The notes: a model not told the origin generated them from the letters alone. A DNA stretch of 64,000 nt from Eunapius fragilis (GCA_963681505.1 OY811987.1:1757066-1821065), one strand, 5' to 3'; positions 1-12,017 are shown, counted from the first letter of the stretch. Numbers and translations: made by a program.

Positions 1-100
1 ATCGAACTATACACAATGCTATAAAATAATTTAAAAAGATAATGCTTGTATATGATCATTTTTGTCTTGTTATTAAAAACTGGTTAGATAGCTGAAATTA

Positions 101-292
101 AAGTGGGCTAGGCGGCCCACTTTAAAGCCGGCTGAATGGACAGTTTTAAAGCCGGCTATGTGGCCCGCTTTAAAACCGGCTGGCCCGGTTTAAAGCGGGC
201 CGGCCCGGTTAATGCAGACCAGCTTGCCGGCTTTAAAGCGGGCCGGCCCGGTTAAAGCAGGCTAGCTAGCCGGCTTTAAAGCGGGCCGGCCA
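101..292. repeat. GC-rich palindromic repeat cluster
   Basis: Short units built on GCCGGCTTTAAAGCGGGCC recur about six times with small changes and in both orientations, so the tract can fold into several hairpins. TTTAAA sits at the middle of most units. No coding potential or known element end was recognised. Confidence 0.7.
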
Positions 293-1059
293 ATATTCAA
301 ATCGGGCCGTAACATATATAGTATTGCTGCTATCGCATATATCAATGGGGTAAAGTTTTAAATGCTACCTCTCCCTAACCTGTTTACTTGAGATGGCTCA
401 GTATGAAAATGGATTTCTTTTGGAGGATATTAATACCCGAAAATTGCTCTGAAGTAGTCTCTGCGAGTAGATGATTTTGACTTACTTCGTCTAAGTGTAG
501 ATGGTCCGTCGATTTAATTTTAAGGTGTGGTGACTGTGGTCTCATTATTAGTAATTCCATGTGAACATGAATCGCGTGAATAATGGTTTTTCCATTTGTA
601 ATTGTGAACGTCTTGGACCGAAAACTCCAAAGGTCGGACGCTCTGGGAGATATACATGCCGTTAATTTGAATTCATATTCATAACGTGGGATCGTGGCAG
701 CGAAAAGGGACCTAGCCCATATTTTTTCAAGTTTTCCAATTATTTCACACTCTAGAGACACCTATGTCCCCAACAACTTCTTTCTACCGCATTGGAAATT
801 AGATGGAGTTACGGGTACATTTTAATTGCACGCGTCAAACTTCGATGCTCTTTCCTGGAAAATTTTAATATTATAAATATGCTCTAGGTCCATTTCGCTG
901 CCACGACCCACGTCATCAATAAACCCATGAAATGCTTTCACGCTATCCAGCATTATGGGACTATTGTCAATTCACATTTCTGGAAATGAAACTCATCATT
1001 ATACTATTTCACACACATATAGCTTGGACACAACGACACACAAATAATTTTTTCTTTTC
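293..1059. other. Unassigned AT-rich stretch left of copy A
   Basis: I recognise no gene or element here. A 125-codon open frame lies on the minus strand at 384-761, but its first codon is GTG, its composition is unremarkable, and it matches no family I know. It may be chance or a remnant. Confidence 0.4.
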
Positions 1060-1076
1060 AAAACATCATGTCTGGC

Positions 1077-4000
1077 TTAGTTTTCTAATGAAGTAACCTT
1101 CAGATCAATTACTAGGTTTGAACCCAACTCTGGGCCTATGGCTACAGTAAGTTCCTCAAATCTTCTCTCCATTAGCTCTCTCTGAATCTTGTCTACACCA
1201 AACCTTGAGAACACCTCACCAAGGTACATGTATGTGGCATAGTTCAAACAGACCACCATCTTGCTAACATCAGGCCTGTGCCCTGTCAGTTGCTGGTACT
1301 TTGCTCTGTCATTCTCAAATGCTGAACATGGCACATCAGGTGACACTTTCTTGTCCTTGTCTGTTATCTCCACAGCTATGGGTGAAGTGGCATTACTAGA
1401 TGGAAGGCCATTTTGATCATGTGTGTGTTCCCTGTGGTACTTCTCTGTAACCTCTTTCACAGCCTCCAAGGATGGAAGCCACTCTGGTGTTATACAGGCA
1501 CAATAATATTCCTCTGGAGGATAGTTGGCCTTGTAGGCAAGCTTCTTATCATTCCCACCCCATCCCTGGAGGTAGTAATACTTCATCTCTGGATTCTTCT
1601 TGCTCAGCTCTCGAACAAACTCTATCTCTTTGAGAGCAGAATAAACTCCAAGTGAGTACTTGGACACTTCTTTCTCCAGACTGTACCATATGTACACGCT
1701 GACAATGCCCTTTGGGACTATATCAATCAGACTAACAGCCACAAGCTTTCCATCCAATCGATACAACTGGTGAAAACTTCCGTACTCAATCCCATCCACT
1801 GTCTGATTCCTAATTGGGCTATCGACAGCATGCTCTCGATAATTATAATCCGAAGCCCGATGCTTATCAAGGCGTCCCACGTTGTAACTATTGTACAGCT
1901 CATGGGATTCTTGGGAGTACTGTGCTGGCACTGTCTCCACAGTTAGACGGCCAACTGGCATCCTTCTCATGACCTTAGCGAAGCTCTTGTGTGAATGATA
2001 GTCAAAATCCCTCACCAGAACCCTGGTCTCCCACATAGAACACCTGACATCATGACACTGAGTGGTCCGGTACAGCTTGACTCCGCCTCTCCTAAACCAT
2101 CCGTAGTCGATTAGTTGTTGATACTGCTCGAGGGTAAGTCCGTGGGGACGTACAATCAGGTTGTCATACTGACTCTCGTTGACATGGCAGCCGCACGAGA
2201 TGGCCTGGGTACCGTCAATGTGCCCTATACGCAGTAGGGGTTTGTGCATGCTCAGTCCAAGAGAAGTCAGCTGTTGTATGCAGGTCTGGTCCAGCACAGG
2301 TGCAAGAGGAATGCACTGGCCCAGACCACTAGGTGCTGGGTCAGAGCTGACCTTTGGGGGCCAGCAATATTGTGTATCAAGAGCCAAACAACCAGGTATG
2401 GGTTCCCCCTGGGATGTTATGCAGTTGAGGAAAAGCCGTTCTACGAGCGTGGTAGCAACGGCACTCAGACGTGTGTTATTCTTGGCTCTGACGATCACAT
2501 TGATATCTACAGCCTTACGGATAACTGGGATCATGTGGTCCAGCTGGATCAACTGTAAGAAGAACACGAGGGCTGCGTTCATCAGGACGTAATCCATCCT
2601 GTTTATCATGCAGAAACTCATTCACCGTGTGCACAATACTAAAAACATCCTCAAAAGCACACTTGATGTCAGAAGGCAGCCACATTAGAATGGCCAGTAA
2701 ACCAAGCGCACGTGAGACCAAGTCGGAAATCCTGTGGTGAACTACCAAGACGCTCATGAGTGCTTGGGTACAACCCGATGCTACAAGTGTTTTCTTAACA
2801 GTGTCATCCTGTGACAAAACCATCAGCATGAAACAGCATGCAGTCATGACTTTGGTGTTATCTGTCATTGGATTATTCTTCACCAGATCTAAACAGATAT
2901 GGTGGTAGTTCTTCTCTATCAGGTATGCCTGTACCTTGCGTACATAGCCCACCCTGTAAAGTTCCAAGCAGGTTTCCTTATCCAGTATGATGTCGAACAG
3001 TGTGACGCATAGATTGTGGACCACCTGAGGCGAATGGACTGTCTTGTGCAGATTTGCAGTTCTCAGGTGATCAGCAATGAAGTCACAGAGGCCACATTTC
3101 ATGACAACAGTCATGTCCACCTTGGCATCCTTGTACAACTGCACGAGAATAGTGAGCAGAAAGGTGGCATTGCTGAGCAGGATCTCATCCACCGTATTGA
3201 CCATCCGAGGCAGTGCCTTCGTCAGTGACCCGTGGAACGCACAGGGGTGAAGTGTCTCGGCCACGCCCTTGGCATTGTCTTTGGGGGGCAGGTAGCTCAG
3301 CCACATGTTTATCGCCGCCTCTGCACAGCTGGGCAAAGTAAAATCACGCTCAATAAATTTTATAAGAGAAGAAAGGAATTCACGGCTGTACAGGTTTGTG
3401 TTGGAGCCGCCTTTCAGAACAAGTGTGAGAGTCTCATACACTGATTTCAACCGTACTTCATTGGAGTAGACCACTTCATGAGACAGTGCCTCTGCGAAGA
3501 AGGCAGAACTGTCACACGTGTAAAACTCTTTCTTAGCAAGACGTTCCGCCACTGTATATGACAAGGAAATGATTTTCCATATTGCTATGCAGGTGGGATC
3601 AACACAAACATCCAGATTTAGCCTTGCACAATCTAAAAACATGTCAATGATACTGAAACCGGCTGTTACAGACTTAGAGGGGGCTATAGGTATCATCATC
3701 AACAGCAAACTGAAAGTGCATTCCATTGTGCTGCTCCAGGAACCTGACCTGACGAATGGGATGAGGGCACCTACAAGGCCGGGATAATTGACACATCTCC
3801 TTGTGACGTCTGTGTTGGCTCCGCAAGCATCCCTCAAAAAGGAAATGACTAAATCTGAGAGGGAGGAGCTGCCACACCCCAGTGCTGAAACAGCTGCACC
3901 CATGATGTCATCAGATACTCGGGCCTGCTTGCCCATACGCCGGCTGTGGACGGCCAACAGCCTCCACATGTGAATCTGCACAGCTATGGACGTCGAGGTA

Positions 4001-4590
4001 GGCTGCATGCAGGCAATGGCGACCAAGGAGTTAGCCAAGGTCTCGTTCCAGGCGGTGGTGATGGATGCTGTGCTGGTCTCTGCAATGGTCACCATGCATG
4101 CCAGCAGGGCCTCTAGTTGGACCAGGTCCATTTGAGCGTACTGCTCAAGAAGTTGATAAAGCTGACACTCAATGCCCATCTGCTCAAGCTCTTTCAGCTG
4201 GTTCCTGTCCAGCACTGCCAAGATGGCTCTCAGAAATGTGTTGCAGCTGCTGAACACCATGGTGTCATTCTTATTCTTCTCTAAATCAAGGGCCACCTTA
4301 ATCAAAGGTGATATTACATTGATGCCCACTGCCATAGGTACTCCATGGTCACCCCACAGGGACGCAGCAAAGACAAGTGCCTTGTGACAAAGGATGGGGC
4401 TTTTGGTGACCACTGTACTCAAGGCTTCTCTTTGGAGGGTGGTGAATGTTTCAGTGTTGTCTGGAGTGATAAGGAAGGGCTTGCAGAGTGGCATGGCATC
4501 AAAGACCAGGGTGAAAACACTTTCATCTCCAGGATATGTTTTCAGAAGTTTCGGCATAGCATCAAGAAGCCTGAGAGTTTCATAAGGCAA
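1077..4590 (-). pseudogene. Armadillo-like repeat / ATE1 arginyltransferase gene, copy A, frameshifted
   Basis: This is the sister of the intact frame at 40,387-43,980. The N-terminal 691 codons (2,515-4,590) carry the helical-repeat region. The C-terminal 514 codons (1,077-2,621) carry the arginyl-tRNA-protein transferase region, with GWFRRGG, YGSFHQLYRLDGK and SLGVYSALKEIEFVREL all visible. The two parts lie in different frames because of a small frameshift near 2,590. Relative to copy B it also lacks 87 bp (29 codons) near 2,945 and has small differences near 2,475. The last codons end TSLEN before TAA at 1,077. The open frame has no ATG at its left end. A good splice acceptor (CTCTCAG then GCTTC) lies about 20 nt inside, so an upstream exon is likely. 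This copy probably makes no full-length protein unless the frameshift is a sequencing error. Confidence 0.8.
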
Positions 4591-5252
4591 GTGGGAGGAT
4601 ACGAAGAAAGAGTGGGTGGAGGGTACAGGGAGGAAGAGGAAAATGAAGGAAGGAGGAAGGGTGGGAAGGTTAGCGGATGGGAGGAGAGGGGAAGGAGAGG
4701 TGGGGGAGTTGACAGGTTAGGGATTGAGAGGGAAGGGGAGGAGGGTGGAATGTTAAATCATGGGAATTAGGCCACTCCAAACTGGTCTTTAGTTTCCTGT
4801 CCACCCGCAATCTAAATAGCCCACGCCTAAAACTTATATTATTGCTATATAAGGCCATGCGTTTGTGTTATTAAATGTCAACTTTAGTTATTCATCTGCT
4901 TATTAAAACCATGTGCCATTTTGCAATTGTCAGCCAATTGCCAATTGAGAATGAAAAAGAAAGAAACTTAACTCTGTTGGTTGTATTTGTATTTTATCCT
5001 ATATCCACGGTTACGGTTATTATAATCCTTTTGTAGAGACGGTTATATAATTTGGCGAATTTCAACTGTCTCCGTATAAAGAAAGGATTACCCGCTACAA
5101 CAAAATATGGTTCCAAACCTTTGCACTTGTCGATTGTCATATAATCCGCCATGGTTATGGTCCTGTAAGAAACTGACCAGCAGCTCGCGGTCCTCATCCT
5201 GCTGTACGTATGGAAGCGCAGGGACGGGTAAATATGGCGACCGCAAGGTATA
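4591..5252 (-). other. Upstream region of the ATE1-fusion gene, possible first exon
   Basis: Reading on the minus strand, about 150 bp just upstream of the open frame are almost purely pyrimidine, like a long 3' splice-site tract. A candidate short first exon starts at ATG 5,152 (MADYMTIDKCKGLEPYF) and runs into a GTAATC donor-like sequence. The same exon is preserved in copy B at 44,542. Its phase does not join cleanly to the acceptor I chose, so the gene start stays unresolved. Confidence 0.35.
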
Positions 5253-5548
5253 CAAGTAAATAAAAACATTCTCTAACGAGAAAGTTGGTGGGCATATAGG
5301 ATTGACAATGTTGGTGTAAAAAGCACGGAAACAAGTGTGACAGAAATGTTACTGGAAAATTGAAATAGGCCTATATTTAGCCCAGTCACATTTAGGCAGC
5401 GCACGCCTGAGAAAATGGGCTAAATATAGGCCTATTTCAATTTTCCAGTAACATTTCTGTCACACTTGTTTCCGTGCTTTTTACACCAACATTGTCAATC
5501 CTATATGCCCACCAACTTTCTCGTTAGAGAATGTTTTTATTTACTTGT
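5253..5548. repeat. Terminal hairpin of X1
   Basis: Two arms of about 130 bp, nearly perfect inverse complements, flank a loop of about 30 nt. Each arm starts ACAAGTAAATAAAAACATTC. Related hairpins lie at 34,693-34,977 and, cut short, at 52,711-52,931. In all three cases the hairpin follows the Pro/Ala-rich gene of an X unit, and in X1 and the copy-B X3 the shared flank AAAAAAAAC.TATGAA precedes it. It is therefore part of the X element rather than an independent foldback element. Confidence 0.85.
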
Positions 5549-5653
5549 TTCATAAGTTTTTTTTTCTTTTTTTTTCTCTGTGTCAAAGAACGTATAAACT
5601 TTTACAATAAGACTTTAATAATTAAATTAATAAATTATAGAACACATAGTTAA

Positions 5654-6130
5654 TTAATAATGATAAGTATAATTGTTTTTAATATAATTAATTATAGTTC
5701 CACGTCCTCGGCCTCTTCTCCCTCCTCTTCCTCTTCTCCCCCCCCCCCCCCCCCCCCGTCTTGGATATGGCCATGCGGGTGGCGGGGGCAGGAAAAAAGG
5801 CGGGGGCAGCATTGGGGGGAGCAGTGGCGGGGGCAGCGCTACTGCTGGTAGCGCTGGCGGGGGCAGCGCTGCTGCTGGTAGCGCTGGCGGGGGCAGCGGT
5901 GCTGCTGGTAGCGCTGGCGGGGGCAGCGGTGCTGCTGGTAGCGCTGGCGGGGGCAGCGGTGCTGCTGGTAGCGCTGGCGGGGGTCCTTTCTTCAACATCA
6001 GATAACTAATATACAATAATGTACAGACACAGATGCAGGAACAAATACCTTTTGTACAAACATTGACCTTTACGTGTACAAGGAAACTGGGAAGCCTTAC
6101 TGTACATCTGATAATACGGTATGCAGGCAT
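5654..6130 (-). CDS. Pro/Ala-rich repeat protein of X1
   Basis: The frame has about five tandem 30-bp units reading LPPPALPAAP-like peptides, then a tail rich in Arg and Gly (RRGRGGRRGRGRG). This layout, a proline-rich repeat followed by an RGG-like basic tail, is shared with the third gene of X3 (51,633-52,460), which supports it as a real X-encoded protein despite low complexity. The N-terminal 50 residues before the repeat resemble no known domain, and the acidic start seen in X3 is missing, so this copy is rearranged. Function unknown; a nucleic-acid-binding role is only suggested by the Arg/Gly tail. Confidence 0.45.
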   Translation of the reverse strand: MPAYRIIRCTVRLPSFLVHVKVNVCTKGICSCICVCTLLYISYLMLKKGPPPALPAAPLPPPALPAAPLPPPALPAAPLPPPALPAAALPPPALPAVALPPPLLPPMLPPPFFLPPPPAWPYPRRGGGGGGRRGRGGRRGRGRGTIINYIKNNYTYHY

Positions 6131-6182
6131 ACAAGAAATGTGTTAATGAGCCACGTGCAAAGCAGCCCTTAGATTTTAAATG

Positions 6183-6710
6183 CTACATACAGCATGCTAT
6201 AACATACCTTTGGGTGGTAGTGGTAGTTCTACGACCCTTCCAATACCGACTCCTTCTAGCTGCCTTAATGGTAGCTGAATTGCCCCTGTATATCCGCCTT
6301 TTAGCAGCATGGTTCTCCTCGACGCCCTCTTGATATCGCTGCCTTTTAGCAGCACGGTTCTCCTCGACGCCCTCTTGATATCGCTGCCTTTTAGCAGCAC
6401 GGTTCTCCTCGACGCCCTCTTGATATCGCTGCCTTTTAGCAGCACGGTTCTCCTCGACGCCCTCTTGATATCGCTGCCTTTTAGCAGCACGGTTCGCCTC
6501 GACGCCCTCTTGATATCGCTGCCTTTTAGCAGTACGCTTAGATACAGCATTTGCGTTGTAGGTGTCGCGTACAGAGGCCTTCTTCTTTTCAGGGTCGGCC
6601 TTGTAGCGCGCTCGGGCTTTAGCCTTGTTCTCTTGTGATAAAATATCTTCTCGTTTTTGGAGGTATTCCGCTCGTTGCTTAGATCTCTTCTTTTGATTAC
6701 GCGAAGGCAT
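6183..6710 (-). CDS. Basic 15-residue-repeat protein of X1
   Basis: The start is the ATG at 6,710 (MPSRNQKKRSKQRAEYLQ). After KADPEKKKASVRD comes a run of five 15-residue repeats (AKRQRYQEGVEENRA, 45 bp each) and a basic tail ending TTTTTQR. At 6,208 the sequence AAAG/GTATGT forms a splice donor that is conserved in the X2, X3 and X4 copies, so the reading frame beyond it is probably intron. The protein is highly charged and probably helical. From memory, similar repeat blocks head Helitron-type proteins in sponges, which fits the element ends. No catalytic domain is present. The exact function is unknown. Confidence 0.6.
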   Translation of the reverse strand: MPSRNQKKRSKQRAEYLQKREDILSQENKAKARARYKADPEKKKASVRDTYNANAVSKRTAKRQRYQEGVEANRAAKRQRYQEGVEENRAAKRQRYQEGVEENRAAKRQRYQEGVEENRAAKRQRYQEGVEENHAAKRRIYRGNSATIKAARRSRYWKGRRTTTTTQRYVIACCM

Positions 6711-7021
6711 TTTTAGAAAAACAACTTCACTAGCCAAAGTAAGGTAACGACTAAACTGCGATAGGAACACCAAATAAATTTAGTGCCTGTTGGAGTATTT
6801 ATACTCCCTAAAATTATACATTTTATTAAGAACTTGCTAGAACTTGCTAGATGGCCATAGAACTTGCAACAAAATAGGGTATTTCTCGCTGTAGTTTCTT
6901 TCTAGATGTGATATGTGTCCAAATGACATGCTAGGATAACGTGCCGGTAAATTCTGAAGAGATTGGTACTATTGTCGTTCTTTAAAACCGTTCGTAGCTC
7001 GAGTTATACCTTCCTAAGGAA

Positions 7022-7090
7022 TAGTCTCGTACCCAGACGTATAAATGGACGTTTTATACGTCTGGCGAAAATAGGTAGAATTTCGTGGCA
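7022..7090 (+). repeat. Left terminal inverted repeat of the DUF6589/RecQ element
   Basis: It pairs with 12,145-12,209. The repeat contains its own small palindrome, CAGACGTATA..TATACGTCTG, so each end can form a hairpin. The 9-bp target duplication lies immediately outside at 7,013-7,021. Confidence 0.85.
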
Positions 7091-7211
7091 CATTGGAATG
7101 TAATTAACAGCACAAGTCACGCGCCAAACGGTAATTAACAGCACACGTCACGCGCCAAAAATGCGACACGCAATTAAATAATCATTAGCGACTGCTATAA
7201 ACCACGACCAC

Positions 7212-10200
7212 ATGGCTTGCCTTATGTGCGGCGAAACTGTGGTCAAAAAGAACAGGAGATCTATAAGCAACAGGAATCGTGCTGTGTTTGAACAGCTATT
7301 TACGCTGGCCGTAACTCTTTTCCCGCCATCATCTGTTCAAATACTTTTAAGTCACAACAGTTTCCTGTGTCCACCATGTTATAGACTACCCGAAAGGCTG
7401 ACTGCTTTGACTAATGAAGGTACTGAACTAAAAAACTGCATCCTACAGCGTCTAGAGCGCGCAGGAGGTAGCCTTGGCTTCATAGCAGATAAAGGGGAAC
7501 GAGATCCTGGTGCAACACCTGCAAGGAAAAGGTCAGGTAAAGAAACCACTGCTGAACCTAGCAGAAAGAGAGCCCTGGATTTTGGAGAATGCAGCCCTTC
7601 AAAGAAATCTCCGTCAGTGGTGGTGAGTTGTTTTATACCATAAATAAAATTTTAAGACACATGTATATTTCAGATAACGGTCCAAACAGAACACAAACAA
7701 CGACGGTGTAAGATTGTTAAGAAGGATTCAGGCCTGAAGACTCTCACACGAAGCATTGCTCGTGGCAATAAACGTTCAATTGCCAGGGAAGTTATGAAAG
7801 ATCCAGAACTTAAACAGTTGGTAATAGGGAGTCTAGCTAAGTATGTGCATAAGGAAATGAAGGCCGTTTGCTTAAAGAAAAATGGGTCAATTTTGCGTTC
7901 CAATGAACATCTCAATTGTTTTTCATGGAGTGATATATTATCTGATGTTGAAGTGCATGCACCCACTTTGGTGCAACTTTTGAAATGTATTAGTGAGGTT
8001 AAGCATTATGTGAGATCCTCTGATGTAAGTTTAGCAAAGAAAAATAAATCTAATGATTTCACTGCGGGGCTGTGTTTATCAATTCTGCTGAGGCATAGAA
8101 GTATGCATATGAATTTGGTGCAGAAAGCCATTTCACTTATTCTAAATGCTGGTCATGCCTCTGAGCAGGTAATATTTTGTATTTTACATTTTATATGAAC
8201 ACATTTGGTCTCCCTTAATTTAGACATATCGACGGCTTCAAAAAATGAGGTTATGTATATCTCGGAGGTCCACTACTGCTTTGCTAGACACTATAGGGTG
8301 CAATCACGACTTGGAGGTTAAGAAGTGGCAAGAAAAGATCAGTGAATATATCAAACCTATTGTAAGCAGGCATGCATGTCAAAGGTTTATTTATGTTTTG
8401 GTGTTTCACAGCACATTGAAACTGAATATGTCACAGCACCATACTCTGAAGATATGTCACCCAGTAGTGAAAATATTGTAAGTATGCACATTGATTCATG
8501 CATGTCAAAGTTATATTATGTTTTGGTGTTTCACAGCACATTGAAACTGAAAATGTCACAGCACCACATTCTGAAGATATGTCACCCAGAAGCCCTTCTT
8601 TCTCAAGTGTTTCAGATCTTTCATCAGATATGGTCAGAATATTCGGTCAAGATAAAGATACAGATGCAGACACATCGGCTACTGAATCGCTTTGCAGCGA
8701 ATCAGTTTCAAGTGCAACAGATTTACAGTCAGAAATGGACAGGTTAGGAAGAGATAAACCTCGAGGTTTCACAACATTCAAGATAATAGGTGACAATCTT
8801 GACAAGAATGTCAAACCACGGGACATGAGAAGTGATTTTCAAACTCGTTCTCTTCATTACTTTCATGCTTGTGCAGTTGAAGATCGCATAGATCTTTCAG
8901 GTTTTAGTGGTGACGTTACAATTCCAGATATACAGTCAATACAGCTGTGTAACTTACTGCCTAGTGATTCTGATAGAGCAGCAATGAAGAATAATTTTGG
9001 TATCCATATAGCAAGAGTTCTGGTAAAATATGTAACATTTTTTCAGAAACTAGGGCAAAAGAATGACCTAAGACATATAAAGCACAAGTTCTGGAAGGAA
9101 ATGTCACAAAAGTCAAAAGTGGTTAGTTTATACTCCACGAGTTGTCTATGATTCATGATTTCTTTGTTAGATACCTTTGGGCATATCCCTAAAAGGAGAA
9201 CAAAACTATGAAGATATGAAGGAGGTTCTTAATAATCTACATCAATATGTTCCAACAGTTTCAACTGAAGAACAGATAACAGCATGTGTTCAGGGTAAAA
9301 CTATATCCAAGGTTGTTTACATTGACAAGTTTGATCCAATTCTGCTAGGTAAAAAAAAAAAAAAATTATTGTGGTTTTTTTTAAATTGTTGCAACTCTTT
9401 GTATAGGCGGTGATCAGATGACAGCAGCAAGAACTAGAGGGTGCAAACAAGTAATGAGTATTGCTGACAGGGGTAAAGAACGATTAGAAGGTTTGATCCC
9501 AGTTGTTGAGGATTGGCATGCGAAAATGTGCTTGTTAGAGGTATAAGCATGCACAGGTGCAATCATTTACTATATTAACATAAATCTTTGTTATAGGTAA
9601 TATGGAAACATCTATATAAGTGTGCTTCCTCAAAAGATGGAGGAACGCTGTATCAGTTGAGAAACATTATCAAACGCAGAAATGTTACCAGTTCTCCTTC
9701 AAAATGTATGGATGCTTGTGAAGACTTTTTTGTTACTGTTGTTGAGGCACATATAGTGTGTGCTGCTCTACATTTGTTTGGTATGAAAAATCGAGATGAT
9801 ACTCCTTCAATACCACTGTTCCCTGAAGGCTGCTTACAGTTTCACAGAAGTCAGCGAAACTCTCTTTTGTTGACTGCAGCACAAAATATTGTAGAAAACT
9901 TTGTGGACATTGCTTATGGCTTGCAAAATGACTCAAGTCATTCCAGTAATGACCATGTGAAAGAGTATGCTTGTGATGTTTTAAATCTTGGCCTCATGTT
10001 GATGGAGTTTAATGACTCCATTAGAGAGGGTGATGGTGAACGAATTATTCGCTGCTGGAGATACTTATTGCCTTTGTTTAAGGTATCTGGCAGGAAGAAT
10101 TACTGCATAGAAGCCTTTACACTTCTTGCTCAATATTCATATCTGCTGTCACCCAGGAATGCCATGCAACTAATGTGGAACAGAACTGTAAATGTCCATG

Positions 10201-10598
10201 GAAAACCAGGAAAAAATATATCCTGTGATCTTCATCTAGAACATTTGAATCGAGAGGCTAAGAACTGCATTGCTGGACTTGGAGCAAATATTACAGAAGA
10301 GGCAGTTGAACGCATAGGAAAGAGCATAGGACCTAGTATCACTGTCTTAAGAAACTTTGATTCGGTTACTGGAATTAAAAAGGCATCAACCAGCCATTCA
10401 AAACATTCGAGTTTGAAAGACGTCGACATATTGGTACAACAGCTTCATGAAACTAGTACAGTCTTTAACTCTGTTCCTGGGCGTAAACACAGAAGTTTTG
10501 AGAAGTACAAAGCCAATATGCAATGCATTACAGTACCTGAACTTAGTGAATGGATGAGTAAGCAATGGGACAAAATTATGGCATCTCTTCCTCTGTAA
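7212..10598 (+). CDS. DUF6589-domain protein, probable transposase, 8 exons
   Basis: Exons read from GT-AG borders and frame are 7,212-7,622, 7,674-8,168, 8,224-8,361, 8,412-8,477, 8,537-9,121, 9,171-9,348, 9,407-9,540 and 9,597-10,598. They sum to 3,009 nt, giving about 1,002 residues with no break; introns are about 50-60 bp. Exon 1 starts with a Cys pair (MACLMCGE) and has a later CPPC, a possible zinc-binding module. The DUF6589 region covers roughly the last 450 residues, with GGDQMTAARTRG, LEGLIPVVEDWHAKM and GTLYQLRNIIKRRNV visible. Acidic residues in GDQ and EDWH are candidate catalytic positions, but I cannot assign them. Exons 4 and 5 begin with a duplicated peptide. The gene lies between the inverted repeats and faces the helicase gene, so it is most likely the transposase. 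Confidence 0.85.
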
Positions 10599-10645
10599 TG
10601 TACATGCATTGACCATTCCCTATATATCACAGTATAGTAATGAAA

Positions 10646-12017
10646 TTAACATTTTTGACATTTACATTTCTTTTCACACACATCACAGCACAAACATGTA
10701 TTTAACAAGTTACTAATATCTGTAGATGTATCTTCAAAAAAGTGTTCAATAATTGCTTGCCTTCTACACTGCTGCTCATTTAAGACAAAAACCTTCATGC
10801 TGTCTTGAAGGTATTTAAATGCCTTTTTATTAGGGACATAGAGAACAGCCTCTGAATGCAAACCATCTCTGCCAGCACGCCCAGTTTCTTGTGTATACGC
10901 TTCCAGATCAGATGGTGGACCCCAGTGGATTATTTTGCGAACATTTGGACAGTTGATTCCCATCCCAAATGCCACTGTTGCTACAACAACGCGAAGAATT
11001 CCATCAACAGCACAAAAAGAGTGTAAAATGTTCTTCTTAATGTCAGGAGGTGTACAAGCTGTGAACATGTCCACAAGCCGGAATATTGAAAGATCTCTGG
11101 TACCTACAGGTTCTGTTATTTCTGAGCGAAGCTTGGATCTGAAATATAAATACACAGAAGAGCAGTCGTCGTATGAACGGCAGTAAATTATCACTCTTCC
11201 CATTTGCACTCTTTCTGTTCGAACAGCTTCTACCAATGAAGAGAATGCTTCTTCAAAGCATATTGGTTGTCTGATAACTGTGTATTTTATGTTGGGTCTG
11301 TCAGGGATATCCACAACATAAACAGGGTTGTCCATCCCAAGAGTACGGCATATGATTTTTCGAGTTTTCGTAGTTGCTGTGGCTGTAAGAGCCATAACAT
11401 TAACCTTTTGTGGAAGAACACTTCTCAATGTACCCAACTGAGAGAAAGCTACTCTGAAGGTTTCACCCCTATATGGCAAAGAGGAACGCAGGTACCATAA
11501 ATAATGAGTTAAGTGCATTAATTGGAACTGACCATGTCTTCACACAATGAGCTTCATCTACAACAAGGCCGACGAGATGTTCTTGGTATACTGAGCTGGA
11601 TAGAATGTCATCCCAGCGCTCGTCGCATAGTATCATCTCGGGGCTAACAAAAACTAACTGATACTCGCCCCTGTAAAGCTTAGCTTCCATATCATTAGGA
11701 GAACCCTCCTGTAATGCTTCGCCTGCGTACACAGCAGCAATACCCCTTTCCATCACACTCTTAACTTGATCCTGCATCAGCGAGATCAAAGGGCTTACCA
11801 CCAGGACGATCCCGTGTAGAGATGACAGTTGATTGAACATCTCGGGAAGGATTGCGAAGCACAAAGACTTCCCACTGCCAGTTGGTAAGCAGACAAAAAC
11901 GTCCCGGCCTTGCACAAAGCTAGTGATGGCAGTCTTCTGATGAGGGCGAAGCGCTGGGTATCCCAACTTTAATACAGCGTTTGACAAGGCGGTTTCTATA
12001 GCAGCGTCAGAATGCAT
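10646..12017 (-). CDS. RecQ-type DNA helicase carried by the transposon, 2 exons
   Basis: The start is the ATG at 12,017; a longer frame to 12,041 begins with TTG. Exon 1 is 12,017-11,533, the intron is 64 bp, and exon 2 is 11,468-10,646, giving about 435 residues unbroken. Visible motifs in order are the Walker A LPTGSGKS, DEAH in VVDEAHC, ALTATATT, ATVAFGMGINCPNVR and QETGRAGRDG (motif VI). The protein ends in a Cys-rich tail (CLCCDVCEKKCKCQKC), a probable zinc-binding element, and lacks the HRDC domain of longer RecQ proteins. It is an ATP-dependent 3'-5' helicase by family. It is encoded in the same inverted-repeat element as the DUF6589 gene, convergently, and so probably assists transposition or repair of the donor site. 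Confidence 0.9.

Noticed and set aside
384-761. A 125-codon minus-strand gene
   Set aside because: No ATG at the start, no recognisable domain, and no support from copy B.
2179-2592. Plus-strand frames inside the ATE1-fusion gene (also at 41,477-41,896)
   Set aside because: They lie antisense to a well-supported coding frame and have no family features.
5253-5548. The hairpin as an independent MITE
   Set aside because: Its outer arm coincides with the X1 border in the copy B empty site, and all three copies follow X genes.
9733-9936. Minus-strand frame in DUF6589 exon 8
   Set aside because: It is a shadow of the plus-strand exon, which stays in phase with seven others.
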